From Coriolopsis trogii (lineage: Eukaryota; Basidiomycota; Agaricomycetes; Polyporales; Polyporaceae): a stretch of DNA of 64,000 bases. Positions within the stretch are counted from its first letter, which is position 1. Every line of letters starts with the position of its first letter. The DNA is taken from positions 682,001-746,000 of the forward strand of contig JAHYIO010000003.1 in the NCBI GenBank assembly GCA_020543525.1, in the 5' to 3' direction. Of the stretch, positions 47,874 to 57,241 are shown in pieces. Below the pieces are notes generated by a model. It was given only the letters and a program-made list of their open reading frames with translations, was not told the DNA's origin and ran no database searches. Made by a program: the position numbers and the translations under genes.

Positions 47874-48231
47874 CGAAGACAACGGTCGCGGTCGTCAGGG
47901 TACGGGCGGAGACAAGGTGGGGGGCAGACAGAGGGAGGGCATGGTCGTTGAGCCGGCGTCCCAACGCTGAAGAGGCTTTGGGTGGAAGAGTGGCCAGCCA
48001 GTGGAGGAAGCTGTCAACCAGAACCCGATCTCTTGCTCAGCGTCTCTTGCCCAACAAGCAGCATTCGTCAGCGGCTTTTCTTCAGATCGTAGGTCCATGT
48101 GGGACCAGACTCTAGTCATTGCACCAATGTACCGCGCCGTACTATGAGAGGGGCCTACATGTGGATTTATAACTGAAAGCAGCAGCAATATACCAGAACA
48201 CATGGAAGCGAACGTTCTGAACCCAATGACA
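47874..48231. promoter_or_regulatory. WC-2 upstream region
   Basis: About 360 bp between the WC-2 start and the stop of the Zn-cluster gene on the same strand. It must contain the WC-2 promoter. I do not see a clear TATA box. Confidence 0.4.
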
Positions 48232-50116
48232 CTAATAATACTCAGACGACATCTCCTGCTCAGAGTCTACCGAAAAGGTATGAAAAACGTCACTGAACTC
48301 CAAGACGCTCTGCTCGGAGAAACAGGCAGACATCTCGCTCATGGAGCCGTCAGTACCAGGTGAAGTCGCACTTGAGCTGGGGTACACAGACGAAGGAGCA
48401 CTCTCCAAGCTGCACGACCTTGAAGACATCATTAGGTCGTCGGAGGTCGTCATCGACCGACCGAGTCCAGTGACTCGAGCGGTTGTTGGGAGGTTGAAGT
48501 AGTCTCCGGGAGTCTGAGCATCGGAAGGAACGCTGGAGTCAGAGGAAGATGACGACGACGAATCGCGGGTAAGGACTGGTGGTATGGCGGAAAGTCTCTC
48601 GGTATCCCCCATGAATGCAGCGAGACGTTGTTCCAGTTTCGGGCTCTTCGCATCTGCCTGCGGAATGTGTTCGATGACATCCTGAGTTGTAGAGTAGTAT
48701 TCCTGTGCCTGCACTTGACGTCCAGGATCGCTACGTGACACTCTCTGGATGGGTGGAATGGGATGATGAGCAGGTCGCTGAAGGAGATGCTCGGCAAGGT
48801 GCTGTCCGGGATGACGAACGAGATGCTTGCCAGACTGCTGAGCCGGAAGAGTGACCGGATGTTGACCGTAATAGTGAACGGGGTGATAGAGAGGATGTTG
48901 CCTTGAATGCTGGACGTAATGATGGTTGAGATCTTGGGCACTTTGTGGCATCGCCTGCTGAGAAAGCCATGAGCGGTACTGGGCTTCCGTAACAGCTGGA
49001 GTGAGATTCATCGCGTGTGAGCTGTTTGCGGTGGCCGGTAGGGAGGCGACACCGAGAATAGGCGTAGAGGGAGCAGAAGCGTAGCCGGCACCGTACACTG
49101 CAGGGCGTCCGTCTGCCATAACAACAGGAGCGGGAGGAACATAAGAAGAACGTCCTTCTTGAGGGCGATCGTGTGCTGTCTGGTCGGAGCCCAGAGGAGC
49201 CATAGGATAAGGCCAATCGTAGCCACAAGAGCCAGAGGAGTACCCAGAAGACGTGCGTGAAGCAGCAACAGGAGGACGAGGCGCCAGCTGGGTAGCCTGA
49301 TCGACGAGACGAGCGAACGCTTCTCGTTCTTCCTCTCGGTTTGCTTGTGCGGCTTGGGCCATGGTCCGTCCATCCTTCCGAAGCTTGTTCGCGCGGTGTT
49401 CCTCGACATATACGCAATCGATATCTCGACGCTCACATCGTTTGCACTTTGGTTTCTCGCCGGAACACTGAACTTGATCATGAAGAAGAGCAACAAGTGT
49501 GAGACAGAATCGGTATACACACCTTGCTCTTTCTCTTCCTGCACGCCTCGCATGCCTGCGCTACTCTCAGGTTGAGGTTCCGGTACGCCGGAACGTAGAA
49601 CAAAGCACGTTCCCGGATCTGTGCCAAGATCTCCGCAGACGGATGGACGTAGACGAACGGGTCGCGATTCCCCGACTTGGGCAACGACGCGTGGGGCAAA
49701 AGGGGAAATGTCTGAGCCGATGGACGAGGAAGTGTATGCACATACTGCGTTGGCGCCTGGTAGTGTTCTTGCGCCACCGCCGTCCAAGGTGTCGCACCGT
49801 GGACGTCCGACGAGAAGACAGCTCCAGTAGCAGTAGAATGCTGACCGTAGCTCCCCTGCGCCTGCGCTTGGGCGTACATGCGTGCATGCTCTTGTGCTAT
49901 GGTCATGGCCTGCCAGCGTGCTTGAACTTGAGCTTGCGTATGTGAAGCATAGTGGGGGTCGACAGATCCATAGTGCGGGGCGTAGAACGAGTGTCCTGCA
50001 AAGGGCTGAGGGGCTGCTGCCAGGGGTCGATGGACGCTGCCCCGAGACTCGGCCTTTGGTGAGGCAATAAGTATCGTAGGCTGCATAAGCTGAGACGCCG
50101 ACCCAGAAGTCTTCAT
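48232..50116 (-). CDS. Zn(2)Cys(6) transcription regulator with central zinc cluster
   Basis: DNA-binding regulator of about 600 residues in two exons. The ATG at 50116 begins MKTSGSASQLMQPTILIASP. The first 190 residues are rich in Gln, His, Tyr and Ala (ARMYAQAQAQGSYGQHSTA) and end with PSAEILAQIRERALFYVPAY. Then comes CEACRKRKSK, an intron (about 49435-49524) and CSGEKPKCKRCERRDIDC. This is a perfect CX2CX6CX6CX2CX6C binuclear cluster, in phase across the intron. A basic linker (EEHRANKLRKDGR) and a short coiled segment follow. The rest is low-complexity, with a His/Gln-rich block (about 48770-48900) and a Ser-rich acidic end (48240-48560). No fungal-specific TF (middle homology) domain is visible. 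The cluster sits near residue 200 rather than at the N-terminus. The target is unknown; it lies next to WC-2, transcribed in the same direction. Confidence 0.85.
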
Positions 50117-50521
50117 GACGAGCTAAAGGGTTGAAGCAGGAGGACGTGGAGCAACGACTAGAAAGAGAATCGACACCCCGGCCGAGTCTCAAGGATGGCG
50201 GCTGACAGACCTCCAGTGCGGCTGGCAAAGTTGATAGCAGGATTTTATCTCCGGAGACCTCGCCAGCCTCCTCTACATAGCCTTCTTCCACGGGCTAAGA
50301 CATTGTTGTCCGAATGAGTGTTGTCTCTAATTCTGGTCGAAGGTGAGAAGTTGTATACCATACGGCGGTGACAGTGTCCAGGATCAATGCTTTGAGGAGC
50401 AGATGAAGATGAGAGTATATGAAGATCAAAGGATGTCAACGCATTAGGCCGACAAGAGTATGTACGAAACATGCTGGTCGTCGGGAGACCTTCTTGAGCT
50501 CATCAAGGCTTTGGGCCCAGC
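50117..50521. other. Zn-cluster gene upstream region
   Basis: About 400 bp up to the left edge of the retrotransposon. It should hold the promoter of the Zn-cluster gene. The inserted element therefore separates this promoter from whatever lay farther upstream. No gene is seen. Confidence 0.4.
50517..50521. repeat. Target-site duplication, left copy
   Basis: CCAGC directly abutting the left LTR, repeated at 57237-57241 after the right LTR. A perfect 5-bp duplication is what gypsy-type integrases produce. Confidence 0.9.
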
Positions 50522-50831
50522 TGATACGACCGCGACGTGGTCACCCGAAAGAGGAAGGCGGGGCAAAGTACCAGCTCGAACTGAGGTCGATAACCCCAGT
50601 TCTCGTGGTATATATATTCACATAAGTCTCCGGGATAAGCCCGGGAATGTACCTAATTATAACCATAAGTAACATAGTAAGTAGCTTGGCATAGCAGGTG
50701 ATAAGCGATCGAAGACATGTGAGTAGCTTATCAGTAAGTATGGCATAAGTGGCGGCATATGTAAAGGTCAAATGATATTCAGCATAGGGGCATAATGGGT
50801 CATATGGGCGACTATGTCTTGTCTCGTAACA
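50522..50831 (-). repeat. 3' LTR of the chromovirus (310 bp)
   Basis: Left copy on the plus strand; the downstream LTR in element sense. Identical to 56927-57236. Confidence 0.95.
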
Positions 50832-50848
50832 AATACCCCCTTCTCAAG
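50832..50848 (-). other. Polypurine tract of the retrotransposon
   Basis: In element sense the sequence GAGAAGGGGGTATT ends exactly at the 3' LTR. A G/A-rich tract here primes plus-strand DNA synthesis in LTR elements. The pol stop is only 10 bp away. Confidence 0.7.
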
Positions 50849-50858
50849 AATCGTGTCC

Positions 50859-53800
50859 TCACGATTCCGGAATGTAACCTAAGGTCCAAACAGTTCTATA
50901 GTACATAGTATTTGATTTCTGCCATCTGTTCCACCTTCTTGTCCAATGATTCCATACACCATCACTATCGTTCCATACACAATCACTGCTATCATACAAA
51001 CGAACAAGTCTGGAGTGGGGTGCTATCCTAATGGTGGGCATACGAGGAGCTGAAGGATTCTGAGTATGGAATTGGTCAATGAGAGATTTACTAGACTTGA
51101 GGAGATCAATGCGCTTCTCCCATGTATTCTCTGACCGGGGTTTGTCCTTCCATTTCACTAAGTATTGTAGACCACCGCGTACTACTTTTGAGTCCAGAAT
51201 TTCTTCAGGCACAGGAGCAGTAACTGTAACATCTGGGGCTGTGACTTCCATTCTGGGCTGATTGGGAAAAGTAGGTGGATGGGCAGGAGAGAGCAGTACT
51301 TCATTGAAGACAGGGTGGATTGCTTTCCATTGTTTAGGAAGTTTCAGACGGTATGCGCTAGGACCAATCTTTGCTTGAATCTGGAAAGGTCCATATCGCT
51401 TGTCTTCCAACTTCTTATTGGGTCTTTCACTAGCTATGTGAAAGGAGTCCAATAGAACCCAGTCTCCAACTTTGTAGTCAACAGACTCTCTGCGGTGTCT
51501 ATCATACTTTCGCTTCATAGCTTCCTTGGCTATCTGTAAAGATGCCGAGGCCTGCTGCGAAATGTCCTTCATTCTATCTGCAAACTGCTGAGCAGACTCT
51601 GCAGCTACAGGTCTCCTAGTCTCCACACCAGTGAAGGCATTATGTCCATGGGTCATGTAGAATGGAGAGAAGCCAGTAGCTGAGTGCTTTCTGTTCCGAT
51701 ATGCAAACATCGCCAAAGGTAACCAGTCAGCCCAGTCATCTTGACGATGGTTCACAAAGATACGAAGGTAATTCTCTATCTCTTGATTAATCCGCTCGGT
51801 CTGCCCATCAGTTTGAGGATGGTAGGCAGTGCTTGGGTTTCCTTGAATACCCAGCTTTCGATACAGATCACGAATGAATGCAGAGACAAAGATTGAACCT
51901 CGATCTGAGAACACACGGCGGGGCATGCCATGGTTTGCATATACATGTTTGATGAACAGATTAGCCCATCCTTCAGAGGATAACTGGTCTGTACAGGGAA
52001 TGGCAATGAAGTCCTTAGATTTCATATCCACAATGACCAGAATGGCATTGTTTCCATGAGAATCTGGGAGATGGGTGATCATATCGACAGAGATGTATTC
52101 CCAGTTATGCTCAGGAATAGGATTAGGGTGCAGCGGTGCAGCGCGAGGTCGATGGTCAATTTTTGACTTCTGGCATATAGCACATCCTTTGACATAGTCA
52201 CGAATGTCTTTGCGCATGGATGGCCACCAGTAAGATCTAAAAATCAACTCTTGTGTTTTTTCACGACCTGGATGTCCAGCGCTCACTGAGTTATGATGTG
52301 CTGCTATTATACGTCCCTGAAGCTCTCTGTCATTAGGTACCACCAATTTCCCCTTCCTGTAGACAAGACCGTCCTCGGTCTTCTCAAAATCCCCATTTAC
52401 ACCAAGTGCTTTGATGACAGATTCATCAAGATGGTCTGCAAGTCTGAGACAGTCTTTCTGAATATTGTCTGTGCCATCAATAGTCACAGGTCTGAACCAT
52501 TCAGGCTTGAGCATAGTAATGTCATCATTTGCACCATCTCCAATGTCATGATCTGGACGACGAGACAGTGCATCTGACTTGCCCATGGTTCTACCTGGCC
52601 GGTGTATGAGCACAAAATCATAATCTTGTAAGGTGACAACCCAGCGCGCTTGACGAGGATTCAGACGTTGTGGTTTCCTGAAGTATTCAAGATTCTTATG
52701 GTCTGTATGAATCTCGAACTTCTGTTTGGCTCCTTTCAGGAAATGACGCCATTCATCCAATGCGCTCATAAGGGCTAACATCTCACGATCATAGATTTCA
52801 TAGTTGCGCTCTGCAGGTGATAGGGATTTGGAGAGGAAGGCTATAGTACGCCACTGGCCATTCTGTTTCTGCGAGAGCTCTGCTCCAATCGTATACTTAG
52901 AAGCATCACATTCCACCCTGAAAGGATCATCATCATTTGGAACAGCGAGCACTGGGGCAGATGTAATCGCTGTCTTGATCCTATCAAAGGCTTCCTGTTC
53001 TGTTTCTGTCCATCTCCAGTCCACAAGCCCTGTCAATCTATTCAATGGTGCAGCGATCTTGGAGAAGTCTCGAATGAACCGCCGATAGAAGTTTGCGAAT
53101 CCTAGGAATCCCTGTACATCCCGTTTACATTTGGGAGTAGGCCAGGCTGTAACACCAGCGACCTTAGCAGGGTCCATTTTGACTATTCCAGGAGCAATGA
53201 TATGTCCGAGGTACTCGGTCTCCTGTACTTCAAATTCGCACTTCTCTGGTTTCACCGTCAACTTGTTTTCTCGCAAGATCTGTAGCACTTGTCGAACAAT
53301 TGACTGATGCTCTTTTAGAGACTCTGAGAAGATCAGGATGTCGTCGAGGTAAACGATGATTTTGCCCTTCAAGATGAGATCACGAAAGATGTCGTTCATC
53401 ATCATCTGAAAGGTGGAAGGACTATTGGATAATCCAAAGAACATGACGAGAGGTTCATATAAGCCACGGTTGGTGATGAATGCAGCTTTCTCTTCGTCGC
53501 CTTCCTTCATACGTATGTTATTGTAACCCCAACGAATATCTAACTTGGTGAAGTACTTCGCACCCTTGAGCTTGTCCAAAAGCTCAGACATAAGCGGTAA
53601 CGGATATTTGTTTTTCTTTGTCATGTCATTCAGCTTCCGATAGTCCTGGACTGGTCGGAGCTTTCCATCTTTCTTTTTGACAAAGAAGAACGGTGCACCC
53701 CAAGGCGACTTAGATAGTCTTATCCGTCCGGTGCAAAGATTCTCTTCCAAGAAAGCATCTAAAGCATCCTGTTCATCTAGTGTCATAGTGTATATCTTCC

Positions 53801-54956
53801 CGCAGTAAGGCTTAGCATCAGGGAGTAGCTCAATGACATGATCATAGGGACGATGCTCAGGTAGTGTGTTAAACACATCCTCGGCAAATACATCCTCATA
53901 ATCTCTGTATGGCTCTGGCACAAGCTCTTCAAAGGTTCGCTTCCCTTTTGCCTGACTCTGTTCAATAGCTATCTCCATTGCAACAGAGGTCTTAGCCCTG
54001 ACATGTACTGCATTCAGATATTCCCGACGAGACTTCAGATATGACGAGGTATTCAGCATAAATACATGTTCACCCTCATCTATGACACGCTGACATGTTG
54101 AAGGACACCGGTTGAATTCTATCGTCTTCTTTTGCCAGTCAATTGAGGGGTTGTGATAATATACCCACTCATGGCCTAAGAATAGATCTGATTTTCCAAG
54201 ATCTGTGACGAGAAATTCAATCTGTTCACGGTGATCTCCAATGCGTAGCCACAGAAGTACATAATGGGTGATAGATCCACCAACGTTCGGAGTGCCATCA
54301 GCATTGAACACTGGTACTGGCTTCTCGAACGGGTGCATGGTAAGCCGAGCTCGTCGTACAAAGTCCCGATGAACACATGATCCCGTACAGCCCGTGTCCA
54401 ACAGCCCAATCATGTCCGTCCTCTCGCCCGTCTCTGGGTTCTCAATGGAGAGCGGTATGTCCATTTGGCGCCTAGCACCGGACCCACGGACCACTCGGAA
54501 ATACCGAGGGCCCACCCTCGTGATAGGGAAAGCATTTGTCTTGTAGTCTATGTTGTCCGCCGCACGCGAACTGGTTTTTTCGATGTTTTTGGGGGTTTTA
54601 TGGGGTTTATTGCAAACATCGTGACTACTAGTACAAGCAGATGAAGAAACTAAAGAGGAATTAAGCACCGGTTTAGACCGCCGGCCGCGCTCGTTAAGAG
54701 ACGCCTCTTCGGTATGAGTCTCGGACCGAGTCGAAGCCGGAGATGTCGAAGATGAAGACGAGATAGAAGTGGATGCCGGCAGAAGAGAAGAGATAACGGT
54801 CGGTTCGGAGACGGAGCACTCAGAGGTGTCGACGTCGGAATGATTGTCGAGGACAGAGAAACGATTGAAAGTTGAGATGGGAGAGTGATGCGAGTGCGAG
54901 AGATGAGACGGCGGGGAGAACGTACGTGCGGCTACGCTTCCCCAAGATCGAAACCC
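50859..54956 (-). CDS. pol: Pol polyprotein of the chromovirus (PR-RT-RH-IN-chromodomain)
   Basis: Read after a -1 shift from gag, about 1,365 residues with no internal stop. Domains in order: a Ser/Thr-rich linker; aspartic protease (IGLLDTGCTGSCVHRDFV, about 54360-54415); reverse transcriptase with PYCGKIYTMTLDEQ, KLDIRWGYNNIRM and the catalytic IVYLDDILIFSE (about 53330-53365). RNase H follows (FRVECDASKYTIGAEL, HTDHKNLEYF). Integrase has the zinc-binding HHNSVSAGHPGREKTQ ... CAICQKSK, then SVDMITHLPDS, VFSDRGSIF and YHPQTDGQTERINQEIENYL. At the C-terminus the GPF-type region (YGPFQIQAKIGPSAYRLKLP) precedes a chromodomain (EEILDSKVVRGGLQYLVKWK, NTWEKRIDL). The stop at 50859 is 28 bp from the 3' LTR. 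All catalytic residues I looked for are present, so the protein is probably functional. Confidence 0.92.
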   Translation of the reverse strand, partial: GFRSWGSVAARTFSPPSHLSHSHHSPISTFNRFSVLDNHSDVDTSECSVSEPTVISSLLPASTSISSSSSTSPASTRSETHTEEASLNERGRRSKPVLNSSLVSSSACTSSHDVCNKPHKTPKNIEKTSSRAADNIDYKTNAFPITRVGPRYFRVVRGSGARRQMDIPLSIENPETGERTDMIGLLDTGCTGSCVHRDFVRRARLTMHPFEKPVPVFNADGTPNVGGSITHYVLLWLRIGDHREQIEFLVTDLGKSDLFLGHEWVYYHNPSIDWQKKTIEFNRCPSTCQRVIDEGEHVFMLNTSSYLKSRREYLNAVHVRAKTSVAMEIAIEQSQAKGKRTFEELVPEPYRDYEDVFAEDVFNTLPEHRPYDHVIELLPDAKPYCGKIYTMTLDEQDALDAFLEENLCTGRIRLSKSPWGAPFFFVKKKDGKLRPVQDYRKLNDMTKKNKYPLPLMSELLDKLKGAKYFTKLDIRWGYNNIRMKEGDEEKAAFITNRGLYEPLVMFFGLSNSPSTFQMMMNDIFRDLILKGKIIVYLDDILIFSESLKEHQSIVRQVLQILRENKLTVKPEKCEFEVQETEYLGHIIAPGIVKMDPAKVAGVTAWPTPKCKRDVQGFLGFANFYRRFIRDFSKIAAPLNRLTGLVDWRWTETEQEAFDRIKTAITSAPVLAVPNDDDPFRVECDASKYTIGAELSQKQNGQWRTIAFLSKSLSPAERNYEIYDREMLALMSALDEWRHFLKGAKQKFEIHTDHKNLEYFRKPQRLNPRQARWVVTLQDYDFVLIHRPGRTMGKSDALSRRPDHDIGDGANDDITMLKPEWFRPVTIDGTDNIQKDCLRLADHLDESVIKALGVNGDFEKTEDGLVYRKGKLVVPNDRELQGRIIAAHHNSVSAGHPGREKTQELIFRSYWWPSMRKDIRDYVKGCAICQKSKIDHRPRAAPLHPNPIPEHNWEYISVDMITHLPDSHGNNAILVIVDMKSKDFIAIPCTDQLSSEGWANLFIKHVYANHGMPRRVFSDRGSIFVSAFIRDLYRKLGIQGNPSTAYHPQTDGQTERINQEIENYLRIFVNHRQDDWADWLPLAMFAYRNRKHSATGFSPFYMTHGHNAFTGVETRRPVAAESAQQFADRMKDISQQASASLQIAKEAMKRKYDRHRRESVDYKVGDWVLLDSFHIASERPNKKLEDKRYGPFQIQAKIGPSAYRLKLPKQWKAIHPVFNEVLLSPAHPPTFPNQPRMEVTAPDVTVTAPVPEEILDSKVVRGGLQYLVKWKDKPRSENTWEKRIDLLKSSKSLIDQFHTQNPSAPRMPTIRIAPHSRLVRLYDSSDCVWNDSDGVWNHWTRRWNRWQKSNTMYYRTVWTLGYIPES

Positions 54957-55942
54957 TGTGCTGCGAAGTCCTCCGGGTCTTCGGCAGCGAAGAGGCGTAT
55001 GGCCTCGATGAACTCGTCGCGCGAGTCCTGCTCTTCCCACATACGCCGTACGCGCTGCTGTTGCGCGCTGCGGTTGGGGATGTGCCACGGCGACTGGCAC
55101 GGACCGGCCTCGGACTTCTTCTTACCGCACTTGACACATGCACGGTCGAGGTCCATCGGCTCGCCGCGGCCGCCGTACGTGATGCCGGTGCCGTCGCGTC
55201 GAGTGGAAGTGAGAGGCGGAGGCGGAGGAGGTGCGGGCGGAGGTCGAGTGGAGGTGGTTGTTGTAGTGTGTGTGTGTGTTGTGGAAGTGCGTGGTGGTTG
55301 TGCGGCAGCGTGGGACGTGGTCGTCGCACCGCGAACGATCTGACCCTTGCGCCAGAAGGTGTCGATCGCCTTGATGCGCTTCTTCCAGTCGTCGTAGTCG
55401 GTTGGCTCGTTGCCGGAGGCGTAGATGGTCTGCGTGATGTTGGATCGAGTGTTGCGCTGAAGGATGTCAATGACGTGTGCGTCGGAGGTTTTGAAACCGG
55501 CTTGGTCGACGAGCTCCTCAAAGTCCTGGAAGAACTCGTTGGCCTCGCGGTTGCCCATATAGCAGCGCTCGAGGCGGGCCTGGGCGGTCTTCGCCAGGTT
55601 CGGATCGACGAAGATCTTGTCTACTTCGTCCCAGAAGGCGGTCGTCGTCGCGAACGACCAGCTGCCGGCCTGGTGGTGCTTTTTGGTGAAGGCCTGCCGC
55701 CAGCGTTCGACACGCTCGCCTCGGACGAACGAGACAATCGTAGTGATTGCTCGATCCTTGTCCATGCCTCCCACGTAGAGCTGTACTTGCTGCTTCCAGG
55801 CGTCGTATCGCGCCTTATTCCCATCAAAGGCGTCGGGCTCCTTGACCTTGACGGGGGTCGTGGGGGCTTGGAGTTGGCTGAAGAGTGTTTTGATCGCCGC
55901 GTCGACGTAGGCTTGCGTAGCCGCGTCGAGTGGTGCCGCCAT
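54932..55942 (-). CDS. gag: Gag protein of the chromovirus
   Basis: Structural capsid/nucleocapsid protein, 336 residues from the ATG at 55942 (MAAPLDAATQAYVDAAIKTL). The capsid region shows the usual retrotransposon-Gag pattern: KVKEPDAFDGNKARYDAWKQ, a stretch around RVERWRQAFTKK, FWDEVDKIFVDPN and REANEFFQDFEELVDQAGF. A basic, Thr/Pro-rich linker leads to a single cysteine cluster (CVKCGKKKSEAGPCQSPWH), a variant of the CCHC knuckle with wider spacing. It ends AAQGFDLGEA. A long antisense frame on the plus strand (54872-56056) is its shadow. Confidence 0.85.
   Translation of the reverse strand: MAAPLDAATQAYVDAAIKTLFSQLQAPTTPVKVKEPDAFDGNKARYDAWKQQVQLYVGGMDKDRAITTIVSFVRGERVERWRQAFTKKHHQAGSWSFATTTAFWDEVDKIFVDPNLAKTAQARLERCYMGNREANEFFQDFEELVDQAGFKTSDAHVIDILQRNTRSNITQTIYASGNEPTDYDDWKKRIKAIDTFWRKGQIVRGATTTSHAAAQPPRTSTTHTHTTTTTSTRPPPAPPPPPPLTSTRRDGTGITYGGRGEPMDLDRACVKCGKKKSEAGPCQSPWHIPNRSAQQQRVRRMWEEQDSRDEFIEAIRLFAAEDPEDFAAQGFDLGEA
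54950..54956 (-). promoter_or_regulatory. Candidate -1 ribosomal frameshift site GGGTTTC
   Basis: In element sense the heptamer G GGT TTC is in gag frame, six codons before the gag stop. It has the X XXY YYZ form of -1 slippery sites. The pol frame is exactly -1 relative to gag and is open from 55100, so slipping here yields a Gag-Pol fusion. An intron is the alternative way to join them. Confidence 0.55.
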
Positions 55943-56346
55943 CGCTCTTGTTGCTCGAGAAGTTTCGGGTGTGGTGCGGAGAGTAGCGGTCGGATTGGTA
56001 GCGAAGCGGGTGGTGGCGGTAGTGTGCGGGCGGGTGATGCGGGTGTAGGGGGATGATGTGTCGAGACGTCCGATGTAGGTGGTGTTGTCGTCGTAGCGGT
56101 GCGGGCAGGTGGTCTCTCTGCACGCGCTGAAGTCGTCGGTGTTGGTGTTGAAGTGGTAGTCTCGGTTGAGTCGGACGTGTCGGACGTGGAATGCACCAGC
56201 ACAAGGCCAAGCGGCGGGAGGGGAGGGGGATGATCGATCGGAAGAGGGGGAATGGGCGACGGGGCGCGTGATGCGCTCGCCGAGAGGATCAGACTGGGCT
56301 CGGGCGGGAATAGCTCCTCCAACAGACTATCGTAGTCGCAGTCCAT
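55943..56346 (-). other. Retrotransposon leader with upstream frame (ORF0)
   Basis: An ATG at 56346 opens a 241-codon frame (MDCDYDSLLEELFPPEPS) that continues to 55621, overlapping the start of gag in another frame. The part before gag (134 codons) is acidic at first, then rich in Pro, Thr and Ser. The gag frame is also open for more than 250 nt upstream of its ATG. So the N-terminus of Gag may be longer than annotated, or ORF0 may be a separate product. Expression is unproven. Confidence 0.4.
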
Positions 56347-56914
56347 GAAACTAACCGCTCCACCGTCTTGTGCACGGTGCGCCTGCGATCGAGGTATTTA
56401 ATCTCGATCCGGACAAGAGAGCGGGGTTGGACGTGAAGAATCCGCCGGGACAGCACCCGGGGGCTCGGATTCAACAGCGGTCGTAACGTGCCTGCCTCAA
56501 AAGGCTGACTGACACGTGGAATACAGGGGAGCTAAGCAGAACGTAGAGTAGTTAGCAAAAGATACAGAAACTATACACGATACCGTAAAATGCCAATAGG
56601 CGAATGTAAGGTAAGGCCGGGAAGGGTGGTGAGGTGCCGCGCTGCCGGGGAGTTGTCGTCCGGTGGTGCGGAGAAGAGAGAGGTCGACTAGAGTGGCGGG
56701 AGAGGTGAGGAGGGGAGTGCGAGACCGGGAAGTGTCGTCCGGGACGCGATGTCGGAGGTTGGTTGAAAAGTGTCGGAGTCGGCGCCTATCGCTGAACACC
56801 AGCGACGACGCGAAGGAATGTGTCGGCTAGAGAGGAAAGAGGAAGAGTCGGAGCGTGTGGACGCCCTCGAGCCCGCTAGATACCACGGACGCGAGGGGAA
56901 AGGGAAAAGAGGTG

Positions 56915-56924
56915 AGTTCGAGCT
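56915..56924 (-). promoter_or_regulatory. Predicted self-primer binding site
   Basis: Two nucleotides inside the 5' LTR, the element sense strand reads AGCTCGAACT. This is the perfect complement of AGTTCGAGCT at 56987-56978 in the LTR, just where the RNA should start. There is no TGG start as in tRNA-primed elements. This matches the known Tf1 mechanism, in which the RNA's own 5' end pairs with the binding site. Inference from sequence only. Confidence 0.6.
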
Positions 56925-56926
56925 AA

Positions 56927-57236
56927 TGATACGACCGCGACGTGGTCACCCGAAAGAGGAAGGCGGGGCAAAGTACCAGCTCGAACTGAGGTCGATAACC
57001 CCAGTTCTCGTGGTATATATATTCACATAAGTCTCCGGGATAAGCCCGGGAATGTACCTAATTATAACCATAAGTAACATAGTAAGTAGCTTGGCATAGC
57101 AGGTGATAAGCGATCGAAGACATGTGAGTAGCTTATCAGTAAGTATGGCATAAGTGGCGGCATATGTAAAGGTCAAATGATATTCAGCATAGGGGCATAA
57201 TGGGTCATATGGGCGACTATGTCTTGTCTCGTAACA
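56927..57236 (-). repeat. 5' LTR of the chromovirus (310 bp)
   Basis: Upstream LTR in element sense. It holds a TATA stretch (TATATATA type, 57012-57022). The predicted RNA start about 25-30 nt further along falls near 56987, leaving about 60 nt of transcribed LTR before the leader. Confidence 0.95.
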
Positions 57237-57241
57237 CCAGC
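57237..57241. repeat. Target-site duplication, right copy
   Basis: CCAGC, matching 50517-50521. Confidence 0.9.

Larger units (their letters stand above)
50522..57236 (-). mobile_element. Complete Ty3/gypsy chromovirus LTR retrotransposon (6,715 bp)
   Basis: A full element in minus orientation. It is bounded by two 310-bp LTRs that I find identical base for base and that start TG and end CA in element sense. Flanks carry a perfect 5-bp target duplication. Inside, in element order, are a primer-binding region, a roughly 600-nt leader, an upstream frame (ORF0), gag, and pol with protease, reverse transcriptase, RNase H, integrase and chromodomain. A purine-rich tract precedes the 3' LTR. No stop codon or frameshift breaks gag or pol apart from the normal gag/pol frame change. 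Identical LTRs plus intact frames point to a very recent insertion that may still be mobile. The chromodomain places it among the chromoviruses; the leader layout fits the self-priming Tf1/sushi type. Confidence 0.95.

Noticed and set aside
55264..55280. GT microsatellite
   Set aside because: It is part of the His/Thr codons of gag and is too short to be a separate feature.
54872..56056. 394-codon plus-strand frame over gag
   Set aside because: Antisense of gag and ORF0; composition follows the GC-rich gag codons and it has no recognisable domain.
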